Program-made: the position numbers and the translations under genes
Source of the DNA: Pseudoroseicyclus_A sp041714655
GTDB lineage: Bacteria > Pseudomonadota > Alphaproteobacteria > Rhodobacterales > Rhodobacteraceae
Length of the DNA stretch: 64,000 bases
Assembly (NCBI RefSeq): GCF_041714655.1
Contig: NZ_CP168219.1
Span: forward strand, 124,001 to 188,000
Direction: 5' to 3'
Shown: positions 62,694 through 64,000 of the stretch, one piece after another
Layout: each line of letters opens with the position of its first letter
Position numbering within the stretch: position 1 is the stretch's first letter
Notes under the pieces: model-generated
The model's database searches: none
What the model saw: only the letters and a program-made list of their open reading frames with translations
Told to the model about the DNA's origin: nothing

Positions 62694-63128
62694 CTAGGCC
62701 AGCGCGCGGAGCACCTCGCGGTCGACCGGCGAACCCAGCAGCTCCGCCGCCAGCTCCGGGTCCATCCAGACGGCCTCGTGCTCCGGCTCGCTCGGCGGGC
62801 CGAGGCGGAGGACGGGGCGGGCGAGGTAGATGTGGCAGATCTTCTCGGCCCACCAGCCGTAGTCGGGCATGAAGACGAAGCGGCGGAAGGCGCCGATCTT
62901 CCGCGCGCCGGCGATGCGCCAGCCGGTCTCCTCCATCACCTCGCGGTGGAGCGCCTGCAAGGGCGATTCCCCCGGGTCGATGCCGCCGCCGGGGAGGAGG
63001 AAGGCGTTCTCGCTGCCGCCCTGCCAGGTCAGCAGGAGCGACCCGCCGCGCGGCAGCACGGCATAGGCGCCGGGGCGGGCGCGGTAGCTTTGCCCCCGTT
63101 TGACAGGCTCGCCGACGCGTCGGATCAT
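62694..63128 (-). CDS. Nudix hydrolase
   Basis: A 144-residue hydrolase. Nudix box GGGIDPGESPLQALHREV then MEETGW (about 47-69), preceded by RPGAYAVLPRGGSLLLTWQ. Basic N-terminus. Substrate unknown; genomic proximity to mutL and rmuC permits but does not show a nucleotide-sanitising role. It lies 69 bases upstream of mutL on the same strand and probably begins that operon. Confidence 0.88.
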   Translation of the reverse strand: MIRRVGEPVKRGQSYRARPGAYAVLPRGGSLLLTWQGGSENAFLLPGGGIDPGESPLQALHREVMEETGWRIAGARKIGAFRRFVFMPDYGWWAEKICHIYLARPVLRLGPPSEPEHEAVWMDPELAAELLGSPVDREVLRALA

Positions 63129-63231
63129 TCTGGCACACTCCTTGCCCTCGAAGGCCCATCTATGCCCGCCGATCCCCCGAATGGCAAAGCTCAGGCGATC
63201 CGGCCCGCGCCGGACCCGTCAGGCAGGGGCG

Positions 63232-63258
63232 TTGGTATTCGCCGCGGGATGCCTATAT
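63232..63258 (+). promoter_or_regulatory. Candidate heat-shock-type promoter of hslO
   Basis: TTG (63232-63234), 18 bases, CTATAT (63253-63258), about 40 bases before the hslO start. Closely resembles the site before dnaK. Confidence 0.5.
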
Positions 63259-63298
63259 GGGGCCGGTCAAGCCAACCCTCCAAGGCCAAGGAAAGCCC

Positions 63299-64000
63299 AT
63301 GACCCTCGGCGCGCGCATCGCCTGGGACGACACGATCCTGCCGTTCCAGCTCGACATTTCCGACATCCGTGGCCGCGTCGCGCGGCTCGACGGGGTGCTC
63401 GACGAGCTCCTCAGCCAGCACGACTACCCGCCGCTCGTCGAGAGCCTGGTGGCCGAGGTCGCGCTGATCACCGCGCTCATCGGCCAGTCGGTGAAGCTGC
63501 GCTGGAAGCTCTCCGTGCAGGTGCGCGGCGACGGTCCGGTGCGCATCCTCGCCGCCGATTACTACGCGCCGGAGGAGAAGGGCGGCCAGGCCCGGATCCG
63601 CGCCTGGGCGAGCTACGATGCCGAACGGCTCAACACCGTGGCCGATGCCTTCGGGCAGATCGGCAAGGGCTATTTCGCCGTGCTCATCGACCAGGGGGAG
63701 GGGACGACGCCCTACCAGGGCATCACCCCCCTCTCCGGCGGATCGCTCGCCGCCTGCGCCAGCACCTATTTCGCCCAGTCGGAGCAGCTTCCGACCCGCT
63801 TCTCGCTGGCCTGGGGCCGCGACGAGCCGGAGGATGACATCCGCGCCGGCGGCGTGATGCTGCAGCACATGCCCAAGGCCTCCCCCTTCGCCAAGGGCGA
63901 GGCGACAGCGGAGGACGGGCTCCTCTCCGCCGAGGATCTCGTCGCGCCGTCCGAAGAGGCGGCAGAAGACTGGCGGCGGGTGAACATCCTTCTCGATTCG
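63299..64000 (+). CDS. hslO: Hsp33 redox-regulated chaperone (3' truncated by window edge)
   Basis: The first 234 codons of Hsp33, which becomes an active holdase on oxidation. N-terminal core: ILPFQLDISDIRGRVARLDGVLDELL, HDYPPLVESLVAEVALITALIGQSVKLRWKLSVQVRGDGPVRILAADYY, and GKGYFAVLIDQGEGTTPYQGITPLSGGSLAACASTYFAQSEQLPTRFSLAW. The C-terminal zinc-switch cysteines (CxCx...CxxC) would lie beyond the right edge. ATG 63299 with AAGGAAA upstream. A heat-shock-like promoter precedes it. Confidence 0.95.
   Translation, partial: MTLGARIAWDDTILPFQLDISDIRGRVARLDGVLDELLSQHDYPPLVESLVAEVALITALIGQSVKLRWKLSVQVRGDGPVRILAADYYAPEEKGGQARIRAWASYDAERLNTVADAFGQIGKGYFAVLIDQGEGTTPYQGITPLSGGSLAACASTYFAQSEQLPTRFSLAWGRDEPEDDIRAGGVMLQHMPKASPFAKGEATAEDGLLSAEDLVAPSEEAAEDWRRVNILLDS

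Overview
The window is a GC-rich chromosomal segment of an alphaproteobacterium, most likely a member of the Rhodobacteraceae/Paracoccaceae. Grounds for this are the gene content (tuf, tRNA-Trp, secE-nusG, rplKA, rplJL-rpoBC; a divergent mutY / dciA-dsbA pair; Stf0, Hint and DUF3775 proteins), the very strong GC bias at third codon positions, and the kinds of dispersed intergenic palindromes present. It looks like ordinary chromosome: no phage, plasmid, transposase, rRNA operon or CRISPR array is visible.

Bases 1-23,400 are an expanded translation/transcription locus. The usually compact series tuf, tRNA-Trp, secE-nusG, rplK-rplA, rplJ-rplL, rpoB, rpoC is present in order but broken up by accessory genes: an XRE/MmyB regulator facing a MAPEG protein, a lipid A-type acyltransferase, an Rrf2 regulator with a TSUP sulfur-compound permease, a Stf0 sulfotransferase beside a composite repeat, and a Hint protein with a VOC, YghU glutathione-enzyme and small XRE/membrane-protein group. 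Most strikingly, a left-handed beta-helix acyltransferase-like gene is translationally interlocked between rpoB and rpoC.

Bases 23,400-41,290 carry stress and housekeeping functions: GFA protein, AlkB dioxygenase, dnaK-dnaJ, radC, dciA-dsbA facing mutY, an integral-membrane alkane monooxygenase, an FKBP isomerase, clpB, cutC, pyrF, and an NAD-salvage group (pncA, pncB) with an oxidoreductase and a conserved unknown gene. A second, inverted copy of the composite repeat lies at about 32.5 kb.

Bases 41,290-42,900 form a visibly AT-richer two-gene island of unknown function that looks horizontally acquired. Bases 43,000-53,300 then hold a serine hydrolase, arfB with an unusual leader (a mini-ORF whose Shine-Dalgarno matches the 16S 3' end over 17 bases), yhhQ, a phytase-like lipoprotein, mepA, a UMF1 transporter, a dadA-like dehydrogenase under a tandem glycine riboswitch, two small enzymes and dinB.

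Bases 53,300-64,000 hold tRNA-Val, rpmJ, a secreted triple-domain protein, a GNAT enzyme, a secreted caspase-fold/peptidoglycan-binding protein that has lost its catalytic residues, a duplicated-domain unknown protein, and a repair/stress group (Nudix, mutL, rmuC, and the truncated hslO at the right edge). Heat-shock functions recur across the window (dnaKJ, clpB, hslO, FKBP), and dnaK and hslO share a similar candidate promoter. The best candidates for something undescribed are the rpoB-X-rpoC gene, the 41.3-42.9 kb island, and the leader of arfB.
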